A stretch of DNA of 64,000 nucleotides from the NCBI RefSeq assembly GCF_008065115.1, contig NZ_CP042913.1:5529257-5593256 (forward strand), read 5' to 3'. The notes under the pieces are model-generated. The model was not told the DNA's origin. It did not search any database and saw only the letters and a program-made list of their open reading frames with translations. Positions 1-8,576 of this stretch are shown piece after piece. This stretch comes from Bythopirellula goksoeyrii (GTDB taxonomy: Bacteria > Planctomycetota > Planctomycetia > Pirellulales > Lacipirellulaceae). The translations under genes were made by a program, and so were the position numbers. Positions within the stretch are counted from its first letter, which is position 1. The number at the start of each line of letters is the position of its first letter.

Positions 1-1798
1 GCTTGTCGAGAATCTGGCCCGTCGCAAATGCTTCACCAGGTTCGAGAATATTGCGATCTCGCATATCGTAGGCATCGATGCCAACCTTCTCGGCGAGCCG
101 GTCGAGCAATCCTTCGATCGCAAACGCCGCCTGATTTGCACCAAACCCTCGCATCGCGCCACAGGGAGGGTTGTTCGTGTAGACGGCCAGTGACTCCATG
201 TCGACTGCCGGCACACGGTAGGGACCGGTACAATGGCCACCGGCCCGTTCGAGAACCTTGGCACCGACCGACGCATAGGCCCCCTTGTCGCCGATAATCC
301 GCGCCTGCACGGCAGTGATGTGCCCCTCGGAATCGCAACCGACCTTGTAATCCAATTCAATCGGATGCCGCTTGGGATGAATCCGAAAACTTTCAGGACG
401 CGTAAGTGTCAACTTCACGGGGCGACCTACCAACCATGCCATCAATGCCGTCTGGGCTTGAATCGACATGTCTTCCTTGCCCCCAAACGCGCCACCGTTG
501 CTCACGAGTTCAACTTGTACGCGTGACGGATCAATCCCCAGCACAGAAGAAATCTGACGCTGATCGTCAAACACTCCTTGGCCCTGAGTGTAAACAAACA
601 GTGAGCGAGCCGGGTCGTCCTCGACCCCGGTCGGGGCGCCATTCGGGGAGCCAGTCGGGGCGGGGGACCGCCCGGCTCGCTCATCGGTGGGGATCACCAA
701 ACACGCTTCCGGCTCGAGGAATAAATGTTCAATTCGCTGGGTGACGTAAGAGTCCTCAATAATAAACGCCGAGTTTCGGAACCCCTCCTCGATATCTCCC
801 CGCTTGAGCGACGATTTACTCAGCAAGTTCGACTCTAAATGAGGATGCACTCGTGGAGCATCTGGCTCAAGTGCCGCGCGGGGACTTGTTACCGGCTCGA
901 GAACTTCGTATTCGATGTCAATCAATTCCGCAGCACGGCGCGCTAATCGTTGATTCTCCGCAACCACTCCTGCAATCACATCTCCCGTGCACCGAGTCAC
1001 ATCACCTATGCCGACAAAGACGGGCCAATCTTTGGCAATGAGACCTACCAAGGGATCGCCCGGCACATCGGCAGCAGTTACCACGCGATGGACGCCAGCA
1101 AGGTCAAGCGCGCGACTGGCATCAATGGACAGGATCTTGGCACGGGGATGATCGGTCAGCCGCACCGCTCCGTAGAGCATGTCTGGCACAGTCATGTCGT
1201 CGATAAACTTGCGATCCCCTAACACGGCGTCGTGACCCGTAAAGCGCGGCAGGTTGGTCCCCACCTTGCCCGATAAATCCGCCGCCGTCGGCTCGGGTAG
1301 TTTTTCACCACGGCGAAGCTTGGCATATTGCTCGATGCTATCGACGATCTGGGTATAGCCCGTACAGCGACAGAGGTGTGGCTTAAGAGCCGTGGCGATT
1401 TCTTCTCGCGATGGTTCGGGATTCTTGTCGCATAAACCCACACCCCGCATGGCCATACCGGGAATACAGAATCCACACTGCACACCGCCGCATTGCACAA
1501 AGGAATCGGCTATCTGCTGGCGGTGTTGCTCGTCGAGTCCTTCGAGCGTGGTGATCGATTTGCCAGCAGCCTTAACGGGTTTGATGGCGCATGATAGCAC
1601 CGGCTTGTCGTCCATCAGAATCGTGCAGCAACCACATTGTGCCTGGGGTTGGCAGCCATTCTTGGGAGAGGTGATCCCCAGATAGTCGCGCAGCACATCC
1701 AACAGGGTCAGCTCATCATCCGCAGGAAGCTGAACTTCGACGTCGGCCCCATTGACCTGACAAGCGAGCGTGAGAGAGTTTTCGGTGACAGTAGCCAC
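1..1798 (-). CDS. xdhD: xdhD-like fused [2Fe-2S]/molybdopterin hydroxylase (partial)
   Basis: Molybdenum hydroxylase of the xanthine dehydrogenase family in which the small Fe-S domain and the large molybdopterin domain are one chain, as in XdhD and the 'selenium-dependent xanthine dehydrogenase' family. Seen by translating the reverse strand: two [2Fe-2S] sites (Cys49, Cys55, Cys57/58 and Cys70; then Cys108, Cys111, Cys143 and Cys145 in CRCTGY), a hammerhead domain from about residue 170, then GGAFGGKEDM and RGFGANQAAF molybdopterin motifs. There is no FAD domain, so electrons must leave by another partner. The start is GTG at 1798 with a strong AGGGAGG ribosome site nine bases upstream. The gene runs off the left edge after about 599 codons. 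Residues of about 373-399 are encoded by an inserted palindromic repeat. It is divergent from ygeY and opens a purine-degradation region. Substrate (hypoxanthine, xanthine or another purine) cannot be told from sequence. Confidence 0.9.
   Translation of the reverse strand, partial: MATVTENSLTLACQVNGADVEVQLPADDELTLLDVLRDYLGITSPKNGCQPQAQCGCCTILMDDKPVLSCAIKPVKAAGKSITTLEGLDEQHRQQIADSFVQCGGVQCGFCIPGMAMRGVGLCDKNPEPSREEIATALKPHLCRCTGYTQIVDSIEQYAKLRRGEKLPEPTAADLSGKVGTNLPRFTGHDAVLGDRKFIDDMTVPDMLYGAVRLTDHPRAKILSIDASRALDLAGVHRVVTAADVPGDPLVGLIAKDWPVFVGIGDVTRCTGDVIAGVVAENQRLARRAAELIDIEYEVLEPVTSPRAALEPDAPRVHPHLESNLLSKSSLKRGDIEEGFRNSAFIIEDSYVTQRIEHLFLEPEACLVIPTDERAGRSPAPTGSPNGAPTGVEDDPARSLFVYTQGQGVFDDQRQISSVLGIDPSRVQVELVSNGGAFGGKEDMSIQAQTALMAWLVGRPVKLTLTRPESFRIHPKRHPIELDYKVGCDSEGHITAVQARIIGDKGAYASVGAKVLERAGGHCTGPYRVPAVDMESLAVYTNNPPCGAMRGFGANQAAFAIEGLLDRLAEKVGIDAYDMRDRNILEPGEAFATGQILDK
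602..683. repeat. Family A palindromic repeat inserted in frame in xdhD
   Basis: An 82-base element bounded by exact 13-base inverted repeats (TGAGCGAGCCGGG at 602-614 and its complement at 671-683). The same ends occur between genes at 36637-36713 and, as half copies, at 47425 and 50592. Here it lies inside the xdhD-like coding sequence and is read through without a stop, adding a Pro/Gly/Ala-rich stretch between VIPTD and LFVYTQGQGV. Confidence 0.8.
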
Positions 1799-2032
1799 GA
1801 GTGTTGGCCTCCCTAATGAGTGAATACGATGGTCGTGTGAATGTGGAAAACCGCTTGGCAGTTTCCGCCTTCAGCCAACCAAGTTTGGGATCGCAGTGGC
1901 CAACTCTTGCCCGGCCAGCTGCCGGACTATCCTTCCACTAGCTCTAGTTTGCCATAGAACCCGTCGCTAGACAAGCAGAATGTGGTTGTTCCGCATAGAC
2001 ACACCTAGGCTTTTTGGTAGATTGCTCCGATT

Positions 2033-3298
2033 ATGAAAAATAAAAAATCCTACCTTGACGCTGCTAAAAAGTACGAAAAACAGATGGTCCGCTTCCTGCG
2101 AGACCTCATTGCCATCCCCAGCGAATCGGCCGAAGAGGGTCAGGTCATCGCACGCATTCGGCAAGAAATGGAAGCCACCGGGGCTTTTGATAAGATTTGG
2201 ACCGACAAACTCGGGAATCTCTTGGGCCAAGTTGGCAAACCGGGAAAAGGCAAGAAGCTCATCGCGATTGATGCCCATGTCGACACGGTCGGTGTGGGAA
2301 ACCGCGACGAGTGGCAACACGATCCCTACAAGGGCAAGGTCGCCGATGGCAAAGTATGGGGCCGCGGCGCGGGCGACCAGGAAGGGGCGATCCCCGCCAT
2401 GGTCTATGCCGCCAAGATCATGCGCGACCTCAAAGTCGATCTCTCCGAATATTATCTGCTGCTCACCTGCACGGTGATGGAAGAAGATTGCGACGGGCTC
2501 TGCTGGCAGTATATCGTCCAGGAAGAAAAAATCCGGCCCGACGTGGTAGTGATCACCGACTCCACGAATTGCACCATCTTGCGTGGCCAGCGTGGGCGTA
2601 TGGAAATCGGCGTCACCTGCGACGGCAAGTCGTGCCATGGTTCGATGCCTGAGAAAGGTGACAATGCCGTCTACAAAATCACCAAGGTGGTCCGCGAGAT
2701 CGAGGCCCTCAACGAGCGATTGCACCGCGATGAATTCCTCGGCAAAGGGACAATCACGGTCAGCTACATCGACTGCAAGACCCCTAGCCTCTGCGCGGTC
2801 CCCGGTCAGGCATACATCCATCTCGATCGGCGCCTCACGGTTGGCGATACCAAGAAGTCCGCCGTCGCCGAAGTGAAAGACGCGATCAAGCGGGCCGGAG
2901 TTAAGGGGAAGGTTGAAGTGCTCCGTTACGCCCAACCCAGTTACACCGGTCTCGTCTACGAAACCGAAAAATACTTTCCCACTTGGTGCTTTGACGAAGA
3001 ATCGCCCCAAGTTCAAGCCGCGATCAAGACTCATCGCGATGTGTTGGGGAAAGCGCCGCTTGTGCATCGTTGGACCTTCAGCACCAATGCCGTCTCGATT
3101 GCCGGCATGTACGATATTCCTTGCGTCGGATTTGGTCCTGCCCCCGAGAATGTCGCCCACACCGTGAACGATTCTGTGCCGATTCAACACATGGTCGACT
3201 GCGCCGCATTCTATGCCGCCTTTGGCCAAAGCTACTGCGACCTCGCCGCGGGTCGGCCCAACGATACCAACATGACATTCAAACGGAAGAAATCATAA
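2033..3298 (+). CDS. ygeY: YgeY-type M20 family hydrolase
   Basis: Metallo-amidohydrolase of the M20 peptidase/deacylase superfamily, closest to the YgeY group found with selenium-linked purine genes; in that context it is expected to cut an amide in a ring-opened purine product rather than a peptide. Zinc ligands are visible: His82 and Asp84 in DAHVDT, the bridging Asp115 in GRGAGDQEGA, catalytic Glu150-Glu151 in VMEEDCDG, and a C-terminal His in ENVAHTVNDS. Length 421 residues is normal. It follows the divergent xdhD-like gene after 234 bases and precedes ygeW, from which it is now separated by an inverted-repeat cassette. No good ribosome site precedes the ATG. A 420-codon open frame on the opposite strand is a coding shadow. 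Function within the pathway is inferred from context. Confidence 0.9.
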   Translation: MKNKKSYLDAAKKYEKQMVRFLRDLIAIPSESAEEGQVIARIRQEMEATGAFDKIWTDKLGNLLGQVGKPGKGKKLIAIDAHVDTVGVGNRDEWQHDPYKGKVADGKVWGRGAGDQEGAIPAMVYAAKIMRDLKVDLSEYYLLLTCTVMEEDCDGLCWQYIVQEEKIRPDVVVITDSTNCTILRGQRGRMEIGVTCDGKSCHGSMPEKGDNAVYKITKVVREIEALNERLHRDEFLGKGTITVSYIDCKTPSLCAVPGQAYIHLDRRLTVGDTKKSAVAEVKDAIKRAGVKGKVEVLRYAQPSYTGLVYETEKYFPTWCFDEESPQVQAAIKTHRDVLGKAPLVHRWTFSTNAVSIAGMYDIPCVGFGPAPENVAHTVNDSVPIQHMVDCAAFYAAFGQSYCDLAAGRPNDTNMTFKRKKS

Positions 3299-3300
3299 GT

Positions 3301-3762
3301 AGAACCACAGAGGGCACGGAGGTTCACAGAGACTAGCTGTGACACTTGAAAACAATCAGATTACTGAGCGAATCATCGGAGCAGCTATGAAGGTGCATAC
3401 CGCACTTGGCCCGGGCTTGCTAGAGAGTGCCTATGAGAAGTGCTTAGCTTTCGAATTGTCTCAGCAGGGGATGACCGTAAGATCTCAAGTTGAGTTGCCG
3501 ATCACTTATGGTGAAGTGACTTTGGACGCGGGATATCGGCTTGATCTCCTAGTTGAAGAACAGGTGATAGTCGAACTAAAGACCGTGGAACGAATCTTGC
3601 CTATACATAAGGCACAGTTACTTTCTTACCTTAAATTGAGTAATCAAAGAGTTGGACTACTTCTTAATTTTCACACTGAACATCTTCGTGATGGCATAAC
3701 TCGCATGGTACATGATAGAAAATGATTCTTCCTCTGAGTACCTCTGAGGCCTCAGTGGTTCT
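3301..3762. mobile_element. Inverted-repeat cassette carrying a GxxExxY gene
   Basis: A 462-base unit whose ends are inverted repeats: 3301-3332 and 3731-3762 match at 25 of 32 positions when one is complemented (both begin AGAACCAC on their outer side). It starts two bases after the ygeY stop and contains only the GxxExxY gene. Similar 'CACAGAGGG...CTCTGTGG' ends are familiar around GxxExxY genes in planctomycetes and related phyla. No transposase is present, so movement would have to be in trans. Calling it mobile is inference. Confidence 0.6.
3339..3725 (+). CDS. GxxExxY protein (PD-(D/E)XK nuclease fold)
   Basis: Small protein of the GxxExxY family (128 residues, normal length), a group assigned to the PD-(D/E)XK nuclease superfamily and of unknown cellular role. 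The naming motif is seen as GPGLLESAYEKCL near the N-terminus, and the nuclease-like core as LDLLVEEQVIVELKTV (Asp, then Glu-x-Lys), followed by HKAQLLSYLKL. It uses a GTG start at 3339. It sits alone inside a pair of inverted repeats and separates ygeY from ygeW, two genes of one pathway, so it looks like an insertion. Its base composition is more AT-rich than its neighbours. It is probably not part of purine metabolism. Confidence 0.85.
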   Translation: MTLENNQITERIIGAAMKVHTALGPGLLESAYEKCLAFELSQQGMTVRSQVELPITYGEVTLDAGYRLDLLVEEQVIVELKTVERILPIHKAQLLSYLKLSNQRVGLLLNFHTEHLRDGITRMVHDRK

Positions 3763-3805
3763 AATCAACAACTCCTACAATGCATAAGAATAGAAAGTGA
3801 GATTC

Positions 3806-4837
3806 ATGGCAAACCTTAAAGGCCGCGACTATATCGAGACCAACGACCTCACCCGCGATGAGCTCGACTTGCTGTTGGATACGACGACCGAACTCAAAGA
3901 AAAATTCCACCGGGGTGAACCAACGCAGCTACTCCCCCATCAAACGGCATTCTTGCTGTTCTTCGACAAATCGACCCGCACCCGTAATGCCTTTGAAGCC
4001 GGCATGACGCAACTTGGCGGGCATGCCCATTTTCTTGATGCCGACGTCACCCAGATCAGCCACGGCGAGACTCCTGCCGACACCGGCAAGATCCTCTCCT
4101 CCATGGGACACGGTATCTGCATCCGCCACGACCTGGTTCTCAACCAAGGCAACCGCTATATGCGTGAGATGGCGGAAGCCTCCGATGTGCCGATCATTAA
4201 TATGCAGTGCGACGTCGATCACCCCACACAAACACTGGCCGATCTGCAAACTCTCCGCGAACATTTTGGCACCGATTTGGCCGGCAAAAAGATAGCCGTA
4301 AGTTGGGCGTTCGCCCCATCCTATGCCAAACCTTTGAGTGTTCCCCAAGGCCTAATCACATTGATGACCCGTTATGGCATGAACGTAACGCTCGCTCATC
4401 CGCCAGGATACAACCTTGTGGGTCGGACATTGGAGGCTGCCAAAGCGAACGCGTCCGGGTCGGGAGGCTCATTTGAGATCGTTGACGACATGGACGCCGC
4501 GTTTGAGGACGCTGACATTGTCTACCCCAAGAGTTGGGGCGTCTACGATCTCATGCTTGCCCGCCAGAACGCAAATACCAAAGAAGAAATTGCTGAGAAC
4601 CAACAAGAATGCCTTGCTATGAACGCGAAGTACAAAGACTGGATTTGCGATGAACGCCGCATGAAGCTCGCCAAGAAGTCGGCCGTCTACATGCACTGCC
4701 TTCCTGCTGATCGTGGCTCGGAAGTAACCGATGCCGTCATCGACGGCCCCCAGTCGATTGTCTTCCCCGAAGCCGAAAACCGTCTCCACACCGCCAAGGC
4801 GATCATGTCCTGCTCAATGCGCGAGCGGCCGTTTTAA
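3806..4837 (+). CDS. ygeW: YgeW-type knotted carbamoyltransferase
   Basis: Member of the aspartate/ornithine carbamoyltransferase superfamily, in the YgeW branch. The carbamoyl-phosphate site is seen as DKSTRTRNAFE (residues 54-64), HPTQTLAD (139-146) and HCLPADRGSEV near residue 300. The natural acceptor of YgeW is not settled; the carbamate kinase just downstream suggests it works in the phosphorolytic direction, yielding carbamoyl phosphate from a ureido compound made from purine. The ATG at 3806 is preferred to a GTG at 3797; both lack a strong ribosome site. Length is 343 residues, somewhat shorter than the E. coli protein. A palindromic repeat lies between it and the carbamate kinase. 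Confidence 0.9.
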   Translation: MANLKGRDYIETNDLTRDELDLLLDTTTELKEKFHRGEPTQLLPHQTAFLLFFDKSTRTRNAFEAGMTQLGGHAHFLDADVTQISHGETPADTGKILSSMGHGICIRHDLVLNQGNRYMREMAEASDVPIINMQCDVDHPTQTLADLQTLREHFGTDLAGKKIAVSWAFAPSYAKPLSVPQGLITLMTRYGMNVTLAHPPGYNLVGRTLEAAKANASGSGGSFEIVDDMDAAFEDADIVYPKSWGVYDLMLARQNANTKEEIAENQQECLAMNAKYKDWICDERRMKLAKKSAVYMHCLPADRGSEVTDAVIDGPQSIVFPEAENRLHTAKAIMSCSMRERPF

Positions 4838-4842
4838 TACAC

Positions 4843-4916
4843 GGTGAGCCAGAAGCGTGAATGCCTGGATCTGTTCGCGCCGCTAGATCTCCAGGCGCTC
4901 ACGCTTCTGGCTCGCC
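4843..4916. repeat. Palindromic repeat between ygeW and carbamate kinase
   Basis: Imperfect inverted repeat: GTGAGCCAGAAGCGTGA on the left and TCACGCTTCTGGCTCGC on the right, with CCTGGA/TCCAGG inner arms. It begins six bases after the ygeW stop and could fold in the transcript as an intercistronic hairpin. No U-run follows, so it is not a typical terminator. Confidence 0.65.
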
Positions 4917-4934
4917 AAAGGAATTCGATTCTTG

Positions 4935-5894
4935 ATGTCCATCCCACCACAACAACTGGTGATCGCACTTGGGGGCAACGCAATTAGTGTCCCCGGCGAA
5001 CAGGGCAATATCGACGAACAGTTCGCCCACACTCGCCAGACAGCAAGCATTCTCGCCGACGCAATTGCTGCCGGCTTTCGCCCGATCCTCACTCACGGCA
5101 ACGGTCCGCAAGTCGGCAACATCCTCCGACGTGTGGAACTTGCCCGACATGAACTCTACACAATTCCTTTAGAACTCTGTGTCGCGGACACGCAAGCCGG
5201 CATGGGCTACATGATCGCTCAATGTCTGATGAATGAATTGGCCGTACGTGGGCAACCTCGCCAGGTAACCACTCTCGTGACCTCAGTAGTAGTCGATGAG
5301 AATGATCCTGCATTCGACAATCCAACCAAGCCTATCGGCCCACGGATGGATCGCGTTGTCGCTGAAGCACATCGTGACAATGACGGCTGGAAAGTGCGCG
5401 AACTCGAAGATGGTGGCTTTCGTCGCATCGTCTCCTCGCCCCGCCCTAGAGATATTCTAGAATTTCCTATTATTCGCCAATTGGTCGACGCCGAGGAACT
5501 GGTGATCTGCTGTGGTGGAGGAGGCATTCCCGTCTGTCGCAACGCCACAGGTCAATTGAGTGGTGCTGCTGCGGTAATCGACAAAGATCTTACTTCGTCG
5601 CTACTGGCCCGCGAACTTGGCGTAGGCACCCTGGTGATTCTCACTGGTGTGGAACACGTGTGCCTCAACTTCGGTAAGCCAAATGAAATGCCACTCAGAG
5701 AAGTATCCACCGCCGAGGCACAAGCCTATCTTGCTGCAGGACATTTTGGCTCGGGTTCGATGGGCCCCAAAATCGAAGCCGCGATAGATTTCGTCACCAA
5801 TTCCGCTCATCCCAACCCCGTTACCTTCATTGGCCATCTCGACAAGTTCACAGAACTCCTGGCAGGAACCAGTGGCACGCGCGTTACCCGTTAG
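4935..5894 (+). CDS. yqeA: Carbamate kinase (YqeA/ArcC type)
   Basis: Carbamate kinase: moves phosphate from carbamoyl phosphate to ADP, giving ATP, CO2 and ammonia. Amino-acid-kinase motifs are clear: ALGGNAI near the start, HGNGPQVGN, a CGGGGIPV glycine loop, VIDKDLTSSLLA (catalytic Lys/Asp) and GSMGPKIEAA near the C-terminus. The 319-residue length is typical. ATG at 4935 has AAAGGAA about ten bases upstream; a TTG directly before it is less likely. It follows ygeW, and the pair forms an ATP-yielding end to ureido-compound breakdown, as in the E. coli ygeW-yqeA neighbourhood. It is convergent with the PEP-CTERM gene downstream; an 8-base stem (5926-5933 with 5948-5955) lies at the junction. 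Confidence 0.92.
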   Translation: MSIPPQQLVIALGGNAISVPGEQGNIDEQFAHTRQTASILADAIAAGFRPILTHGNGPQVGNILRRVELARHELYTIPLELCVADTQAGMGYMIAQCLMNELAVRGQPRQVTTLVTSVVVDENDPAFDNPTKPIGPRMDRVVAEAHRDNDGWKVRELEDGGFRRIVSSPRPRDILEFPIIRQLVDAEELVICCGGGGIPVCRNATGQLSGAAAVIDKDLTSSLLARELGVGTLVILTGVEHVCLNFGKPNEMPLREVSTAEAQAYLAAGHFGSGSMGPKIEAAIDFVTNSAHPNPVTFIGHLDKFTELLAGTSGTRVTR

Positions 5895-5943
5895 GCTGTT
5901 ACGTCCTTAGTAGCCGTTGGCGCAAGCAAAGGTCTGCACCGTA

Positions 5944-7632
5944 CTAAACCTTTGCCTGCCGGCGACGTCTACAACTGCAAATTAGTGCACATCCAACCAG
6001 CAGCAACCACGTCGCCGGTTCTGGGACAGCTAAATTACTAGCAAAAGTCGCAGCCACATTCCGCTGCCAGATCAAAAAATCTTCACCGTCAATGAGTCCA
6101 TTGGCATTTCCGTCGGCATACGATCCCGGTGCAACGGAAGTACCATAGCTCGACTGCCAGAGGGCCAAATCCAATCCATCAACCATTCCATTGCGATCGT
6201 AATCGCCGTCGAGCAATGAGATTACCACCTCGAAGATACGGTTCGAGGCAGACGACATGGCTCCTTCCACGTCACGCACATGGGGTGCATTCGACACGAT
6301 CCCGCCAAACACGTAGCCGACAACCGTTTCACCATGCAATAGGTCGAGATCGATCACACCGTTGTCGTATGTGGCTATGCCCGGCGCCAAGAAAAACTCT
6401 CCGTTTGCCCCAAACCTAAGCAGGTTGCTCTCGGTATCGAACAACTCAGGGTATGCTCCAATGAGGTGTTGAGAATAGTTCCCGCTACTATCAACCACGA
6501 CGGATGTCGCCTGGCTAGTGAATGGCATATCGTCGTCTTGAACGAAAGTGCCCGATCCCTCGTCATAGGTCTTCAGTGTGATCCCGCCCAAGAGCAACTC
6601 ATGCATGGCTCCTTGCGCGGCCGAGTAGAGTCCCACTTTTGCCGAGTGATATTGATTCATCGCCTGTTTGAAAGTTCCCACCGCCAATGGATCTGCCATC
6701 GTCGGCAGACCGCTCTGGTCGATCTCCACAGGTACGGTCCACACTCCCGTATCTGGTGTAAAAACGCCTGATAACACAGTGAGGCCCTCTTCTACGCTTC
6801 CACCAATCCCAGGTTTTACAACGGGATAGACATTCAGATCTCTTCGGTGATAGGCGGCAACTTGTGGAGTTGTGGTTGCATTGGTCACCGACAGGGTCGT
6901 GCCATTATCTACGATATCGAACGATCGAACCTGCTCCGAATAGGCACCAGTCTTTCCAGGGATGTAGCCTCCCGTAAAATCCTGACCGAAGACCAGATGG
7001 GTGCGCCCATCAATCTCATACATCGCCCCACCCGTGATCTTGAATATCGGATCGCTGAGTTGACGAATATGATCGGCCGCTTGCCCCGTACCAGTGACAA
7101 CCCAATCGATCATGCCATCCAGATCGATCGCCGAAAGTGTGTCAAAGGTAGTGAAACCATTTCCAGATCCGGGTACTCCATAGCCTCCGGTGATGTAGAG
7201 CCGGTCGCCAATATGCGTGAACTGCTGGTTGGTGGGCGTGAGTGAAGCGATTTCGTTGGCGTCCAAACCTGAAGAAACATCCTCCAACGAGCGGCTCCAC
7301 GACTGCTGCGTGAGCGGGTCAATCACCCATATATCACGATTCTGATACTGCTCGGGGAAATTCGTTGATGGTGAATTAGTAAAATCGTGCAGCCCATTCG
7401 TGCGACCGGCGATGAGAAACCACTTGCCATCATGTATGGCGGCAGAAAAGGAATGTAAAGTCGGCATGGCTGCTGTGCCAAAGGTCGTTTCCTGTAGCTC
7501 CAAGCGATAGGGAAGAGCAGAATTCACGAACACAGGAGAGAAAACTGCCGTTTGGTGTTGAGCCAAACTGCCTGCTGATCCGCAGAGTAATCCCCATAGC
7601 ATCCCACACAATGCCAGTAATCGCTTAAGCAC
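5944..7632 (-). CDS. Kelch-like, dockerin-bearing PEP-CTERM protein
   Basis: Exported protein of 562 residues. Seen in order: a signal peptide (LLALCGMLWGLLCGSAGSLA), a body with kelch-like phrases such as LYITGGYG and WFLIAGRTNG that suggest a beta-propeller, two dockerin-type calcium-loop repeats (DYDRNGMVDGLDLALW and DGNANGLIDGEDFLIW), and a C-terminal PEP-CTERM signal (VPEPA, a hydrophobic stretch, then RRRR). The dockerin-plus-PEP-CTERM tail is typical of planctomycetes. The start is GTG with GAGGA upstream, and the gene follows the stop of the preceding PEP-CTERM gene after one base, so the two are a translationally close pair. Function unknown; it interrupts the purine genes and has no evident link to them. 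Confidence 0.82.
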   Translation of the reverse strand: MLKRLLALCGMLWGLLCGSAGSLAQHQTAVFSPVFVNSALPYRLELQETTFGTAAMPTLHSFSAAIHDGKWFLIAGRTNGLHDFTNSPSTNFPEQYQNRDIWVIDPLTQQSWSRSLEDVSSGLDANEIASLTPTNQQFTHIGDRLYITGGYGVPGSGNGFTTFDTLSAIDLDGMIDWVVTGTGQAADHIRQLSDPIFKITGGAMYEIDGRTHLVFGQDFTGGYIPGKTGAYSEQVRSFDIVDNGTTLSVTNATTTPQVAAYHRRDLNVYPVVKPGIGGSVEEGLTVLSGVFTPDTGVWTVPVEIDQSGLPTMADPLAVGTFKQAMNQYHSAKVGLYSAAQGAMHELLLGGITLKTYDEGSGTFVQDDDMPFTSQATSVVVDSSGNYSQHLIGAYPELFDTESNLLRFGANGEFFLAPGIATYDNGVIDLDLLHGETVVGYVFGGIVSNAPHVRDVEGAMSSASNRIFEVVISLLDGDYDRNGMVDGLDLALWQSSYGTSVAPGSYADGNANGLIDGEDFLIWQRNVAATFASNLAVPEPATWLLLVGCALICSCRRRRQAKV

Positions 7633-7633
7633 T

Positions 7634-8203
7634 TCAGGTCCTCTTCGCTCTCATTCCTAGCACTGCCACAATTGCCACTCCAATCAAGCCCAGACTTGCG
7701 GGCTCAGGAATGGCTGTCGATCTTTCGTAAGTAAATGGGCCGCCGCCCGCGCCACCCCATTCAGTAAACATGATATTGAGGTAGATATTGTCGCTGATCA
7801 AATGCAGAACTGCCGGTTGGTCTACTGTGTCCGGCGGGCCGCTCGGAGCACCACCGTTTGCTGTTTCCCAATCCTCAAAAACTAGTGCCGCCCAGTTAGT
7901 TGCCGTCAAATCAGTGGGTTGAGCAAGTGGATTGTTGAATGGGAATGCCCATTCTGTATCAGCGGGACTCAAACTGTTTGTGTAAAAATCTTCCGCCGCA
8001 ATATTATAGATTCCCCGGCTGCTGTCTCGTGTGAGCCAGACATTGTCTGTAATGCGATCTTGATTGGCTGCCGACATGGGGTCCGCTCCTGATGCTTTGG
8101 AAAACGTGATATTGGGACCGGTCCAAATCGTTTGTCCATAGCATTTCAAACAGACGTTTAGAGTGGCAAAGGCAATCAATGGAACTAAAAAACTTCGAAA
8201 CAT
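7634..8203 (-). CDS. PEP-CTERM protein, first gene of a pair
   Basis: Small exported protein of 189 residues with an N-terminal signal peptide (FLVPLIAFATLNVCL) and a C-terminal PEP-CTERM signal (IPEPASLGLIGVAIVAVLG followed by basic residues). The body is not recognised; it holds aromatic-rich segments such as NWAALVFEDWETANGG, compatible with a beta-sandwich. It is co-directional with the larger PEP-CTERM gene and ends one base before that gene's GTG. The 370 bases upstream are AT-rich and non-coding, and probably hold the promoter of the pair. Confidence 0.75.
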   Translation of the reverse strand: MFRSFLVPLIAFATLNVCLKCYGQTIWTGPNITFSKASGADPMSAANQDRITDNVWLTRDSSRGIYNIAAEDFYTNSLSPADTEWAFPFNNPLAQPTDLTATNWAALVFEDWETANGGAPSGPPDTVDQPAVLHLISDNIYLNIMFTEWGGAGGGPFTYERSTAIPEPASLGLIGVAIVAVLGMRAKRT

Positions 8204-8576
8204 CTAATACTCCGTAGGTCGTGACATAGTCAATTCAATAGGTGGGAAGATCTCAGGTGCATCAATAGTGTGGGGCACGATCAAAGTGCATCACCACAAT
8301 TGCAGAAACCAATTCTGATGGAATGCCGCTAGCTAGAAACAATAAGAGGAGTCTGCATGAAAATCAGACTCACAAAACGGCATAAGAACTTGCACCAGAA
8401 TTCAACAAAAAATGGAAACGTGAAAACAAGCAAGATAATACTGAAGTGGTAATGGGACTTCTTACCCTTTTCACAGCATATCTAACTCAAAATATAGAAT
8501 ATTTCCGCTTCACCGATGATACTGAGAGATCTAGGACATGTCAAACACTTGTGGCTTTGCAATCATCCGCTAAACT
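8204..8576. other. Non-coding AT-rich stretch
   Basis: No supported gene. The DNA is richer in A and T than its surroundings, which fits a promoter for the two PEP-CTERM genes on the minus strand and the 3' end of ssnA. I see no clear -35/-10 pair, hairpin or repeat. Confidence 0.5.

Noticed and set aside
1967-3229. 420-codon open frame on the minus strand opposite ygeY
   Set aside because: It mirrors ygeY almost exactly, its protein has no recognisable motif and is His/Phe/Asp-rich as expected from antisense reading of a high-GC-third-position gene. ygeY has all its catalytic residues.
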